Shown: positions 32,723 through 45,278 of the stretch, piece after piece
How the letters are laid out: each line of letters begins with the position of its first letter
Numbering within the stretch: position 1 is the stretch's first letter
Source of the DNA: JAICYJ01 sp963737445
GTDB taxonomy: Bacteria; Actinomycetota; Thermoleophilia; Gaiellales; JAICJC01
Direction of reading: 5' to 3'
NCBI GenBank assembly: GCA_963737445.1
Contig: CAVTSO010000019.1
Coordinates: 186,001-250,000 of the forward strand
Length of the DNA stretch: 64,000 nucleotides
Translations under genes and position numbers: made by a program
Notes under the pieces: model-generated
What the model saw: only the letters and a program-made list of their open reading frames with translations
Databases searched by the model: none
Told to the model about the DNA's origin: nothing

Positions 32723-33607
32723 CTAGATTCTCAGGAACTTGCGCAGGGTGAGCCCGGAACCGAACGCGCCCAGGAACATCCCGAACGCGATCAGGGCGGC
32801 GCCGAGGCCGACCACGCCGGCCGGGAAGCTGCGCGCCGGGTCGGTGAGCCCGCCGTTCAGATTGGTCAGGCCGATGTAGGCGATGGAGAGCAGCGTGACC
32901 GCTCCGGCAGCGCCGGCAAAGCCGGTCAGCATCCCCTCCAGCACGAACGGCACCCGCACGAACCAGTTGGTGGCGCCGACCAGCTTCATCACCTCGATCT
33001 CCCGCCGTCGCGAGAAGATCGAGAGCCGAATCGTGTTCGCGATCAGCACCACCGCGGCGATGCCGAGCAGTGCCATCAGCGCGCCCAGCACCACCAGCAC
33101 CCACTTGGTCACCGACAGCACCTTGTCGGCGATCTCCTTGCCGTAGGTCACGCAGGGCGCCGACCCGCAGTTCTGCACCTCGGGTATCTGGCCGGCGGCG
33201 GCCGAGACCTGCGACGCCTTGTCGGGATTGGTCAGCTTCATGTAGAAGGCCGGCGGTAGCGGGTTCTGCGTGAGCGAGCCGGCGTCCTTCTGCAGGTCCT
33301 TATTGAGCTGCTTCAGCGCGTCAGCCGGCGACACGTACGTGACCGACTTGACGTAGGGGATCGCGACCAGCTGGTTGTGCACCTTGTCGAGCGTGCCCGG
33401 CTGGGTCTCGGTGCCGACCCGCATGTAGGCCTTGACCGTGATGTCGTTGCGCACGCCCTGCGTCTTGTCGTAGAGGAACAGCCCGACCGAGGCGAACACC
33501 GCCAGCAGGAAGGTCACGATCAGCACGGTCACGCTGGCCGCCACGGTGGTGGCGACGTTGCCGCGGATCGAGTTCATCGCCTCGGAGACGAAGAAGCGCC
33601 ACCTCAC
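32723..33607 (-). CDS. ftsX: Cell-division protein FtsX
   Basis: 294 residues, GTG start overlapping ftsE (GTGA). Topology is cytoplasmic N-terminus, one helix (VATTVAASVTVLIVTFLLAVF), an extracellular domain containing a Cys pair (NCGSAPC), then three helices with the FtsX-type segment SRRREIEVMKLVGATNWFVRVPFVLEG. With FtsE it controls cell-wall hydrolases such as RipC/PcsB-type proteins at the septum. Confidence 0.96.
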   Translation of the reverse strand: MRWRFFVSEAMNSIRGNVATTVAASVTVLIVTFLLAVFASVGLFLYDKTQGVRNDITVKAYMRVGTETQPGTLDKVHNQLVAIPYVKSVTYVSPADALKQLNKDLQKDAGSLTQNPLPPAFYMKLTNPDKASQVSAAAGQIPEVQNCGSAPCVTYGKEIADKVLSVTKWVLVVLGALMALLGIAAVVLIANTIRLSIFSRRREIEVMKLVGATNWFVRVPFVLEGMLTGFAGAAGAVTLLSIAYIGLTNLNGGLTDPARSFPAGVVGLGAALIAFGMFLGAFGSGLTLRKFLRI

Positions 33608-34416
33608 GCCTGGTAGCCCCCGCGCCGGTCGTCGCGCACGACCCTGGCGTTGTCGAGCTGGATCACGCGGCGGCGCATCTTGTCCACCATCTCGCGGTCG
33701 TGCGTCGCCATCACGACGGTGGTGCCGGCGCGATTGATGCGATACAGCAGCTGCATGATGCCGACGGAGGTGTCGGGGTCGAGGTTGCCGGTGGGCTCGT
33801 CCGCGATCAGGAGCGGCGGGTGGTTGACGAATGCGCGCGCCACCGAGACGCGCTGCTGCTCGCCGCCCGACAGCTCGTTCGGGAACCGGTCACTCTTGTC
33901 GGCCAGCCCCACCAGCCCGATGATGTCGGGCACCTTGCGCCGGATCTCCGCCCGCGACTTGCCCTGCACCTGCAGCGCGTAGGCCACGTTCTGGTAGACG
34001 TTGCGGTTGGGCAGCAGCTTGAAGTCCTGGAACACGCAGCCGATGTTGCGGCGCAGCACGGGGATCTTGGAGCGCTTCAGCTTCGGCAGCGAGCGGCCGC
34101 CCACGATCAGGTTGCCCGATGTCACCTCGAGCTCCTTCAGGAGCAGCTTGATGAAGGTCGACTTGCCGGAGCCGGACGGCCCCACCAGGAATACGAACTC
34201 GCCCTTGTCGATCTGCAGCGAGACGTCCTCGAGGCCGGCGATGTTGGGCTCGTAGACCTTCGTCACCTGGTCGAACAGGATCATCGCCGCGCCCGGCTGG
34301 CGGGCGGGCTCGGCGCCGTTGGCGGCGACGGCGGGATCCGGCGGCGGCTCGCTCACCGCAACGGGGACGGTGGCAGGCGACGCAGCGAGGTCGGGGAGGT
34401 GAGGCTGGTCGGTCAT
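33604..34416 (-). CDS. ftsE: Cell-division ATP-binding protein FtsE with N-terminal extension
   Basis: 270 residues if started at the ATG at 34416. The ATPase core begins at Met45 (MILFDQVTKVYEPN) with Walker A GPSGSGKST, signature LSGGEQQRVSVARA and Walker B LLIADEPTGNLD; core length equals typical FtsE (about 225). The first 44 residues are Pro/Ala-rich and disordered. Either the extension is real or translation starts at the inner ATG, which lacks a clear RBS. Promoter candidate at 34462-34490. Confidence 0.95.
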   Translation of the reverse strand: MTDQPHLPDLAASPATVPVAVSEPPPDPAVAANGAEPARQPGAAMILFDQVTKVYEPNIAGLEDVSLQIDKGEFVFLVGPSGSGKSTFIKLLLKELEVTSGNLIVGGRSLPKLKRSKIPVLRRNIGCVFQDFKLLPNRNVYQNVAYALQVQGKSRAEIRRKVPDIIGLVGLADKSDRFPNELSGGEQQRVSVARAFVNHPPLLIADEPTGNLDPDTSVGIMQLLYRINRAGTTVVMATHDREMVDKMRRRVIQLDNARVVRDDRRGGYQA

Positions 34417-34461
34417 CTGCGATCAGTTGGCGCCTCTGCGGGCGCGTGCGAGAAGGCATTC

Positions 34462-34490
34462 AGGGTACCTGGCCGGTGGAAGCCATGCAA
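34462..34490 (-). promoter_or_regulatory. Candidate promoter of ftsEX
   Basis: TTGCAT (34485-34490) and TACCCT (34462-34467) are spaced by 17 bp on the minus strand. The predicted start lies about 40 nt before the ATG of ftsE at 34416. A short perfect palindrome, CGGCCTGCGCAGGCCG, lies at 34499-34514 just upstream. Confidence 0.45.
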
Positions 34491-34549
34491 CGGCGACCCG
34501 GCCTGCGCAGGCCGATTTGTGGCGGTTCGGTAGCACCTTGCATGCCGCA

Positions 34550-35673
34550 TTAAGCGTGCGCCGCCTTGCTCAGCAGATAGGCGTGGATCAGCTCGTCCAG
34601 GTCGCCGTCCAGCACCGCTTGGGCATTGCCTATCTTGATGTTGGTGCGATGGTCGTTGACCATGGTGTAGGGATGCAGGACGTAGCTGCGGATTTGACTT
34701 CCGAAGGAGATATCCTGCGCCTCTCCGCGTTCCTTCGCAAGCGCTTCTCGTCGTAGCTCTTCCTCACGTTCGATCAACCGACTCTTGAGGATTCGCATTG
34801 CCTGAGCCTTGTTTTGCAGCTGGGAGCGCTCGTTCTGGCACTGCACCACCAGCCCGGTGGGCAGGTGCGTCAGGCGCACGGCGGAATCGGTCTTGTTGAC
34901 GTGCTGCCCGCCGGCGCCCTGGCTGCGGTAGGTGTCGATCCGAAGGTCGCTCTCGTCGATCTCGAGGTCGACGTCGTCCTCGACCAGCGGCGACACCTCC
35001 AGCTGCGCGAAGCTGGTGTGGCGGCGGTGCGCCGAGTCGAACGGCGACAGGCGCACCAGCCGGTGCACGCCCTTCTCGGCCTGCATGATGCCGTAGGCGT
35101 TCTCGCCGGTCAGCGTGAAGGTGGCGCTCTTCAGGCCCGCCTCCTCGCCCGGGGTCTGCTCCAGCAGCTCCACCTTATAGCCGCGCCCGTCCGCCCAGCG
35201 CTCGTACATGCGCAGCAGCATCTGGGCCCAGTCCTGGCTGTCGGTTCCGCCGGCGCCGGCGTGCACGCCGACCACCGCCGGGCCGGAGTCGTACTCGCCG
35301 GTGAACAGCGCCTGCTCCTGGAGCATCCCGATCTCACGGCCGAGCCGGTCGAGGGCCGCGTCCAGCTCGTCGCGCCAGGCCGTGTCCTCCGCGGCCTGCT
35401 CCAGCATGAAGTCCAGTTCGCCGGAGTCGGCCTGCAGCTGCTCGAAGGTCTCGATCTTCTTCTGCGTGCGGGCGCGCTCGGCCGCCACCTTCGCAGCCGC
35501 CCGCTGGTCCTCCCAGAACCCGGGCGACTCCATGGCGGTGTCGAGTTCGCTCAGGCGCGCGGCCAGAGCACCCGGGTCAAAGGTAATCACGAACCCAGTG
35601 CAGCTGGGCTCTGATCTCCTCGACGGCGCCCTTCAGATCATCCAGCGACCGCGGCTCGCCGGCGGTGGCCTCG

Positions 35674-35684
<11 letters not shown>
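34550..35684 (-). CDS. prfB: Peptide chain release factor 2, requires programmed +1 frameshift
   Basis: The gene starts at the ATG at 35684, 11 bp inside the end of secA. Thirty-five codons lead to CTT followed by an in-frame TGA (35579-35577) and C, the CTTTGAC slip site. After a +1 shift translation continues to 34550, giving 377 residues, normal RF2 length. The domain with SPF (LSPFDSAHRRH) recognises UGA/UAA and GAGGQHVNK carries the GGQ motif that triggers hydrolysis. The shift autoregulates RF2: low RF2 lets ribosomes pause and slip. An upstream Shine-Dalgarno stimulator is weak (GGGTT 12 nt before). Confidence 0.96.
35576..35582 (-). promoter_or_regulatory. prfB programmed +1 frameshift site CTTTGAC
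   Basis: CTT (35582-35580), TGA stop (35579-35577), C (35576), read on the minus strand. The zero-frame peptide ends here after 35 residues (…RDYL), and the +1 frame continues DPGALAARL. The pattern is the standard bacterial RF2 recoding signal. Confidence 0.93.
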
Positions 35685-38271
<2,587 letters not shown>

Positions 38272-38280
38272 CGTACGAGG

Positions 38281-38286
38281 ATGGTA
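38281..38286 (-). promoter_or_regulatory. -10 box TACCAT of secA
   Basis: TACCAT on the minus strand, 9 nt before the secA ATG at 38271, with no RBS in between. Confidence 0.4.
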
Positions 38287-38340
38287 CCAACCGGACCTTG
38301 GGGCACCATGGGATCGACCAGGGTGCCGGCCCGGCCAGCG

Positions 38341-38901
38341 CTAGGCGCGGGTCGGCTCGATCAGCCCGTAGTTGCCGTCCCGCCGCTTGTAGATCACGTT
38401 CACCTCGTCGGACTCGGCGTTCACGAAGACGAAGAAGTCGTGGCCGATCAGCTCCAGCTGGAGCAGCGCCTCCTCGTCGCTCATCGGCTTCATGTTGAAC
38501 TGTTTCGTCTTGACGATCATCGCCTCGTCCTCCTCGGGGAGCGTGGCAACCGACGCCGGATCGGGCTGGTGGGTGTGGTGGTGGGCCATGTGCTCGGCCT
38601 GGCGGCGGGTGCGCTTCTCGCGGTAGCGCTTGACCTGCCGCTCGAGCTTCTCAGCGACCAGGTCGATCGACGCATACATGTCCGTGGACGACTCGCGGGC
38701 GCGCAGCACCGGGCCCTTCGTCCAGACCGTCGCCTCGGCGACCTGGCTGTCGCTGATGCTCGGGTTGTGCTCCACGATCAACTCGAGCTCGCAGCGGCTC
38801 TCGTCGGAAAGGTGGCGTGCCAGCTTGCCCAGCTTCTTCTCGGCGTACTGGAACAGGGAGTCGGTGACATCGACGTGCCTGCCTTTCACCTGCAAACGCA
38901 T
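38341..38901 (-). CDS. hpf: Long-form ribosome hibernation-promoting factor
   Basis: 186 residues. The N-terminal S30AE domain (RLQVKGRHVDVTDSLFQYAE, residues 1-105) binds the decoding centre. A histidine-rich linker (HMAHHHTHQ) leads to the C-terminal dimerization domain (KQFNMKPMSDEEALLQLEL, FVFVNAESDEVNVIYKRRDG). The long form makes 100S ribosome dimers. GGGAGGTC RBS before the ATG. It lies between secA and comF, a frequent arrangement. Confidence 0.96.
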   Translation of the reverse strand: MRLQVKGRHVDVTDSLFQYAEKKLGKLARHLSDESRCELELIVEHNPSISDSQVAEATVWTKGPVLRARESSTDMYASIDLVAEKLERQVKRYREKRTRRQAEHMAHHHTHQPDPASVATLPEEDEAMIVKTKQFNMKPMSDEEALLQLELIGHDFFVFVNAESDEVNVIYKRRDGNYGLIEPTRA

Positions 38902-38950
38902 GGCATGACCTCCCGCTTTCGTCGTTCCTGAACAGACTACCCGGTGTCCC

Positions 38951-39619
38951 CTATGCGTGCTCGGCCCGGGCGAGGGTGGCGGCCACCACCGCCCCGGCGC
39001 CGGCCCGGCGCAGCTCCAGCGCGGCGGCAGTGAGGGTGGCGCCGGTCGTGTGCACGTCGTCGATCAGGCCCACCCGGCCGGCGACCGCGACCGGCGCGGT
39101 AAACGCCGTGCGCACGTTCGCGCGCCGCTGTGCGCGGGTCAGCCCGCGCTGCGGGCGGCGCCACAGCGGTGCGCGCAGGAGCGGCCGCGAGGGCACGTCC
39201 CAGCGCAGCGCCAGCTGCTCGGCCAGCAAGCGCGCCGGGTGGTAGCCGCGCATGGCCTCACGCAGCGGATCGGCGGGCACCCAGGTGACGACGTCGACCG
39301 CGGGCCGGCCCAGCACCAGCGCCATCAGCGCGGCGGCCGGCACTGCGAGACCGCGCAGGCCGCCGTCCTTGAAGGCATGCACCAGGTCACGGGCGGCACC
39401 GTCGAACAGCAGCGCCGCGGCGGCCGACTCGAACCCGACGCGGCGGCCGCGGCAGCTCGCGCAGTCGTCCACCTGGCGCTCCGCCGGCAGACCGCAGCGG
39501 GCGCAGGTGGAGCCGTCGAGCAGCGGCAACTCGCTCAGGCACGCGGCGCAGAGCAGCGGGCCGGCCAGGCGGCAGACGGCGCAGCGCGGCGGCACCAGCA
39601 GGTCGAGCAGGGCGTGCAC
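38951..39619 (-). CDS. ComF-family phosphoribosyltransferase-like protein
   Basis: 222 residues from a GTG. The N-terminal part has four CxxC-type pairs (CAVC, CAAC, CARC, CASC) of a double zinc finger. The C-terminal phosphoribosyltransferase domain contains RGYHPARLLAE and the PRPP loop VGLIDDVHTTGATL. ComF proteins are linked to DNA uptake in transformable bacteria and to DNA repair elsewhere; their reaction is not settled. Predicted leaderless. Confidence 0.9.
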   Translation of the reverse strand: MHALLDLLVPPRCAVCRLAGPLLCAACLSELPLLDGSTCARCGLPAERQVDDCASCRGRRVGFESAAAALLFDGAARDLVHAFKDGGLRGLAVPAAALMALVLGRPAVDVVTWVPADPLREAMRGYHPARLLAEQLALRWDVPSRPLLRAPLWRRPQRGLTRAQRRANVRTAFTAPVAVAGRVGLIDDVHTTGATLTAAALELRRAGAGAVVAATLARAEHA

Positions 39620-39625
39620 ACGGCC

Positions 39626-39631
39626 AGGCTA
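39626..39631 (-). promoter_or_regulatory. -10 box TAGCCT of comF (leaderless)
   Basis: TAGCCT on the minus strand ends 6 nt before the GTG at 39619, leaving no RBS. Confidence 0.4.
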
Positions 39632-39654
39632 CGGCCGCGGCCGCCACGGCGGCG

Positions 39655-40795
39655 TCACGGGCTGTCGCGAACCTGTGCCAGCATCGGCTCGATGCGGGCG
39701 GCGATCTGCGCGCGGTGGGCGTCCAGCTCCTCCCAGCTCTTGGCCGGCAGGAACCGCGAATCCGCCCCCAGCCGCGGCACGCGCAGAAGGCGGCTCTCGA
39801 GCACCGAGGTGAGCTCGCCCACCAGGCGCTCGAACTGGATCGCAGTGCGACCGTCGACCGTCTTTTCGACCCGGAACCACGACCAGTCGATCCGCAGGTC
39901 GCGCAGCGCGGCGGCGTCGGCGATGAAGGTGTTGGTGTTGAACACCCGCACCGTGTCCTCGTCGAAGTCCTCGGGCAGCCGGAAGCTCTCGAGCACCACC
40001 GGGCGATCGTCCAGCCGCACCGGGATGCCGCCGCGGTCACCCTCCTGCTTGTCGACCACCTCGACCGTGAGCGGTGCGCCGTGGTCGATGTGCCAGCCCA
40101 GCACCAACGGGTCGACCGTCGCGCCGAGGTTGTCGAGGTTCATGATCCACAGGTACCGGCCGCCGGCGGCGAGGAACCGGTCGAGCAGCCCCGACGCGAC
40201 CAGCGCCTCGGGCAGGTCGCCGTGGCCGGTGGCGTAGATGCTGGGCAGCCCATCGTCACCGCGGAACAGGCAGCCGTCCGGGGTCAGCCGCAGCGAGGCG
40301 CCCTGCACGAACACGCCGACCCGCTCGCCGTCGACCCGGCCGCCCAGCGCCTCGCGGATGGGGCCGTCCGTGGCGTGGCTCGTCATCAGCCAGATCGGCA
40401 GCTGCGCGCGGCTCGCGCGCTGCCAGTACTCGCGTTCGGCGAGGCGCGCATCCAGGAACGTGGCGCGCGGGATCGCCTCGACCAGGCCCTTGACGACGCC
40501 GCCCATGCGAGTGGCCATGCCGCCTGCCAGCACCACCATCGCCAGGCGGCCCTCGCCCAGGGCGTCGAGCCCCAAGCGCTCGAGCCGCCTGCCCTCCTGC
40601 GAGCCGCGCTCGGGCAGGTCGACCACGTCTCCGGCCGCGGGCGCAGTCACGACGCCGGCCACGCGGTTCACCTCGGGGCCGGCCCGCAGCAGCTCATGCT
40701 CCCACGCGCGCAGGCGGGCAGCGTCGAAGCCCTGGCTCTGGAGCTGGGCGAGCAGGGCGGGATCGAGGCCGGCCAGGTCGTCGTCCAGGCAGGAG

Positions 40796-40803
<8 letters not shown>
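39655..40803 (-). CDS. UDPGP-family nucleotidyltransferase (UTP-glucose-1-P uridylyltransferase-like)
   Basis: 382 residues if started at the TTG at 40803, which overlaps the mtnA stop; no RBS is obvious. The nucleotide-binding loop is VVLAGGMATRMGG, followed by the eukaryotic-type UDPGP features IWLMTSHAT, MNLDNLGATVDP and EVVDKQEGDRGG. The family makes UDP-glucose, UDP-N-acetylhexosamine or related UDP-sugars from sugar-1-phosphates. UDP-glucose would feed the dehydrogenase at 45275, but the sugar is not determined by sequence. Confidence 0.82.
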
Positions 40804-41794
<991 letters not shown>

Positions 41795-41802
41795 GGCCGG
41801 CG

Positions 41803-43071
41803 TCAGGTGCCCTCGTCCCACGAGGCCAGGTACTTCTCCTGCTCCGCGGTGAGGGAGTCGATCGCAACGCCCATGCTGGCCAGCTTCAGGCGGGCCACCT
41901 CGCTGTCGAGGTCGGCGGGCACGACGTAGACCTTCGGCTCGAGGTCGGCGTGGTTCTTGACGGCCCACTCGGCGGACAGCGCCTGGTTGGCGAAGCTCAT
42001 GTCCATGACCGAGGCGGGATGGCCCTCGGCGGCGGCCAGGTTCACGAGCCGGCCCTCGGCCAGCAGGAACAGGCGGCGGCCGTCCGGCATCTCGAACTGC
42101 TCGACCATCGGCCGGACGACGGTGACCGCGGCGGCCATCTCCTGCAGCGCCGGGATCTCGATCTCGACGTTGAAATGCCCGGTGTTGGAGAGGATGGCGC
42201 CGTCCTTCATGAGGCCGAAGTGCTCGCGCCGGATCACGTTCTTGTCGCCGGTGGCGGTGCAGAAGATGTCGCCGTGGCGGGCGGCCTCGGCCATCGTGGA
42301 GACGTTGAACCCGTCCATGACGGCCTGCAGCGCGCGCAGCGGGTTGACCTCGACGACGGTGACGTGGGCGCCCATGCCGCGGGCGCGCTCGGCCAGGCCG
42401 CGGCCGCTCCAGCCGTAGCCGCCGACGACGAAGGTGCTGCCGGCCAGCAGCACGTTGGTGGCGCGGATGATGCCGTCCAGCGTCGACTGGCCGACGCCGT
42501 AGCGGTTGTCGAACAGGTGCTTGGTGTTGGCCTCGTTGACGGCCACGATCGGGAACCCGAGCGTGCCGTCGGCCTCCATCGCCTTCAGGCGGATGACGCC
42601 GGTGGTGGTCTCCTCGGTGCCGGCCAGGATCTCGCTCAGCTGCTCGGGGCGCTTGGCATGTAGCACGCCGATCACGTCGGCGCCGTCATCCATGGTCAGC
42701 TGGGGATGATGGTCGGCCGCGGCCTCGATGTGGGAGTAGTAGGTGTCGTTGTCCTCGCCGTTGCGGGCGAAGACGGAGATGCCGTACTCGGCCACGAGGC
42801 CGGCCGCGACGTCGTCCTGGGTGGAGAGCGGGTTGGATGCGCAGAGCACGACGTCGGCGCCGCCCGCCTTGAGCGTGCGCATCAGGTTGGCGGTCTCGCT
42901 GGTGACGTGCAGGCAGGCGGCGATGCGGATGCCCTCGAGCGGCCGCTCGGCCGCGAACCGCTCGCGGATCAGGGCCAGCACCGGCATCTGCCGGTCGGCC
43001 CACTCGATCCGCCGCACCCCCTCCGGGGCAAGGGCGAGATCACGGACGTCGCTGGGCGTAGTCGTGCTCAT
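41803..43071 (-). CDS. ahcY: Adenosylhomocysteinase (SAH hydrolase)
   Basis: 422 residues, typical length. Characteristic segments: LHVTSETANLMRTLKAGGADV, the NAD-binding VVGGYGWSGRGLAERARGMGA, and the catalytic region TKHLFDNRYGVGQSTLDGI. It reversibly splits S-adenosylhomocysteine into adenosine and homocysteine, regenerating methylation capacity. First gene of an operon with mtnA and the UDPGP gene. A TAGAGT box lies 9 nt before the ATG. Confidence 0.97.
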   Translation of the reverse strand: MSTTTPSDVRDLALAPEGVRRIEWADRQMPVLALIRERFAAERPLEGIRIAACLHVTSETANLMRTLKAGGADVVLCASNPLSTQDDVAAGLVAEYGISVFARNGEDNDTYYSHIEAAADHHPQLTMDDGADVIGVLHAKRPEQLSEILAGTEETTTGVIRLKAMEADGTLGFPIVAVNEANTKHLFDNRYGVGQSTLDGIIRATNVLLAGSTFVVGGYGWSGRGLAERARGMGAHVTVVEVNPLRALQAVMDGFNVSTMAEAARHGDIFCTATGDKNVIRREHFGLMKDGAILSNTGHFNVEIEIPALQEMAAAVTVVRPMVEQFEMPDGRRLFLLAEGRLVNLAAAEGHPASVMDMSFANQALSAEWAVKNHADLEPKVYVVPADLDSEVARLKLASMGVAIDSLTAEQEKYLASWDEGT

Positions 43072-43437
43072 GGCGCGCAGACTCTAGCCGATCGCGATCC
43101 GGTTCCCATAGCTCGAGCTAGTGGAGTCCGAGCGAGATCGCAAGCCCGGGCCGCGCAAACCGGTGCGCCAAGACCGTGCCGATCACCGACGCGACCGGTC
43201 ACGTCCGACCCACCGCGGCGATGACACCGATCACGAATTCAACGGCAATCCTTCCACCGCCGCACCCACATGCCCCTCGAACCCGGATCAGCAGCCGAGA
43301 CGCCCGCGGTGCGAGATCGATCCGGTCACGAACCGTCACATCCACCTCCCGGCGCCCCAACGCCGCCCGAGTCGGTGTTTGACTCCCACTCGGGCGGCGT
43401 GAGCGTTCCGTGACGCCGCCGTTGCACGTGTCGCGGG
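43072..43437. other. Intergenic region with a strong 13-bp inverted repeat
   Basis: No convincing gene. ACGCCGCCCGAGT (43360-43372) pairs perfectly with ACTCGGGCGGCGT (43388-43400) across a 15-nt loop. It lies downstream of the isomerase gene (stop at 43438) and upstream of ahcY. No T-tract follows on the minus strand, so it is an atypical terminator or an RNA-stabilising hairpin. The remaining 280 bases show nothing recognisable beyond the ahcY -10 box. Confidence 0.55.
43081..43086 (-). promoter_or_regulatory. -10 box TAGAGT of ahcY
   Basis: TAGAGT on the minus strand, 9 nt before the ahcY ATG at 43071. If used, there is no 5' leader and so no room for a riboswitch. Confidence 0.4.
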
Positions 43438-44397
43438 CTACTCGCCGATGCGCTGTTTGAGCGTGCCGATCCGGTCGACCGGCGTCGGGTTGACGCCTCG
43501 CTCCAAGGCCGCGTGGTAACTGACCCAGTCGCCGTGGGCGACCATCGAGAACGCGCGGGCGGCGGCCGTGTCGCCGCGTCCCTCGATCTGCTCGACCAGC
43601 ACCGCGTCCTGCCCGATCAGCTCGGCCGTGGCCTCGATCATGCGCCTGGTCTCGTCGCGCTCGCCGGGGTCGCGCAGCAGCACGGCCGCGAACGTCTGCG
43701 CCGGCGCGCCCTCCCAGGCCACGATCTCGTTGTGGTCGAGCTCCGGGAACGCGTGGCTGAAGGCGTGCATCTTGGCGTTCTCGTTCAGCTGGGTCTTCCA
43801 CCGGTAGGCGACCGCCGCCATCGGGCCGGATCCGTAGATCAGCGGGATCGTCGTCGCCAACCTGGCTCCCAGCGCCGCCGCCGCGTCCCGGTCGACCGCC
43901 GCCACGCCCTGCGTGCACTCGCCCGCGATCCCCGCTCGCGACAGGCCGCAGGCTGCGAACGCCCCCGCCATCGCCCCGAACAGGTACCCCAGCGCCGAGC
44001 GCGGGTGCAGGCCGCCGGGCACCTGCGCGAACGGCTCACCCCACGCCCGCGCCCGCTGCTCGAGCGCCCCGCCCATCCCCACGCACAGCAGGCTCGCGCC
44101 CTGGCCGTGCGCCTGGTCGGCACAGGCGAGCGTCTCCGCCGTGTCTCCCGAGTAGCTCGAGCACACGACCAGCGTCCCCGGCCCCGCCCAGCTGGGCACC
44201 CCGAATCCGCGCACGCGCGTGATGGGCACCGCGCAGTCGCGGATCACGAGCGCCCGCAGCAGCTCACCGCTCATGGCCGAGCCGCCCATTCCCGCGATCA
44301 CGACCGCCGTCGGCATGGCCAGGCCGCCGCCGGCCTCGCCGCCGATGCGGTCGCCCTCGAGCAGCTGTTCGCCCATCCCCTCGATCGCCGCCCGCAT
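43438..44397 (-). CDS. Bifunctional phosphoglucose/phosphomannose isomerase-like SIS protein
   Basis: 319 residues from the ATG at 44397, 11 bp after the nucleotidyltransferase stop. SIS motifs: VVIAGMGGSAMSGELLRA, CSSYSGDTAETL (phosphate-binding Ser/Thr), and WKTQLNENAKMHAFSHAFPELDHNEIV carrying the catalytic Glu/His typical of the archaeal-type bifunctional enzymes. It interconverts fructose-6-P with glucose-6-P and probably mannose-6-P, supplying the sugar operon upstream. Confidence 0.9.
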   Translation of the reverse strand: MRAAIEGMGEQLLEGDRIGGEAGGGLAMPTAVVIAGMGGSAMSGELLRALVIRDCAVPITRVRGFGVPSWAGPGTLVVCSSYSGDTAETLACADQAHGQGASLLCVGMGGALEQRARAWGEPFAQVPGGLHPRSALGYLFGAMAGAFAACGLSRAGIAGECTQGVAAVDRDAAAALGARLATTIPLIYGSGPMAAVAYRWKTQLNENAKMHAFSHAFPELDHNEIVAWEGAPAQTFAAVLLRDPGERDETRRMIEATAELIGQDAVLVEQIEGRGDTAAARAFSMVAHGDWVSYHAALERGVNPTPVDRIGTLKQRIGE

Positions 44398-44408
44398 GCC
44401 CCCATCGT

Positions 44409-45278
44409 CTACCACACCGCCCTCCCGTCCCTGCCCACGACCTGGTCGCGGAACACCGCGCCGGCCTCGACGCTCGCCCCCGTCAGGACGACGCTGCGCT
44501 GGATGCTCGCGCCGCTCGCGATCCTGGCCCCGGCACCGACCACCGACTCTGTCACGTCGGCCCCTGCCTCGATCACCGCCGTCGGATCGACCACACCGCC
44601 CGCCGGCATCCACTCCATGTTGGCCGCCAGGTAGCTCGCCGGCGTGCCGATGTCCCGCCACCGCCCCTCTCCGGTGAAGGCGAACAGCCCCGCCCCCACC
44701 AGCCCCGGGAACACCTCGCGCTCCACCGACACCGCCCGCCCCGTCGGGATCAGCTCCAGCACCTCCGGCTCGAACACGTACGTGCCGGCGTTGATGGTGT
44801 CGACATCGGCCACGCCCGGCGGCGGCTTCTCGACGAACGCCGTCACGACACCGTCCGCGCCCGTCCGCACCAGCCCGTAGGCGCCGGGATCCGCCACCCG
44901 GTGCAGCGCGATCGTGGCCCGCGCACGGTGGTCGCGGTGGACCGCGATCAGCGCTCCCAGATCGAGGTCGGTCAGCACGTCACCGTTGCAGACCACGAAC
45001 GTCTCGTCGATGTTCCCGGCCGCGAACCGGATCGCCCCGCCCGTCCCCAGCGGCTCCGGCTCGACCGCGTACTCCAGCTCGTCCCCGAAGTGCTCGCGGA
45101 TCGGCTCGGCCAGGTATCCGCACGACAGCACGACCCGGTCGACCCCGTGCCCGCGCAGCTGGCCGATCTGGTGCTCCAGGAACGGCCGGTTCGCGATCGG
45201 CAGCATCGGCTTGGGCAACCACTCGGTGAGCGGGCGAAGGCGGGTGCCTTCGCCGCCGACCAGCAGTACCGCGATCAC
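44409..45278 (-). CDS. NDP-sugar pyrophosphorylase (mannose-1-P guanylyltransferase-like)
   Basis: 289 residues from the GTG at 45278 (GTGA overlap with ugd, GGAG RBS); the open frame continues far upstream but only over ugd. The nucleotidyltransferase domain has LLVGGEGTRLRPLTEWLPKP and NGDVLTDLD. A C-terminal left-handed beta-helix follows (VVDPTAVIEAGADVTESVVG). It makes an activated sugar (GDP-mannose or dTDP/UDP-glucose) for envelope polymers. Confidence 0.88.
   Translation of the reverse strand: MIAVLLVGGEGTRLRPLTEWLPKPMLPIANRPFLEHQIGQLRGHGVDRVVLSCGYLAEPIREHFGDELEYAVEPEPLGTGGAIRFAAGNIDETFVVCNGDVLTDLDLGALIAVHRDHRARATIALHRVADPGAYGLVRTGADGVVTAFVEKPPPGVADVDTINAGTYVFEPEVLELIPTGRAVSVEREVFPGLVGAGLFAFTGEGRWRDIGTPASYLAANMEWMPAGGVVDPTAVIEAGADVTESVVGAGARIASGASIQRSVVLTGASVEAGAVFRDQVVGRDGRAVW

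Noticed and set aside
43072..43437. SAH riboswitch upstream of ahcY
   Set aside because: The best -10 box lies 9 nt before the ATG, leaving no leader, and I see no SAH-riboswitch-like core. The strong hairpin is over 280 bp away near the other gene's end.
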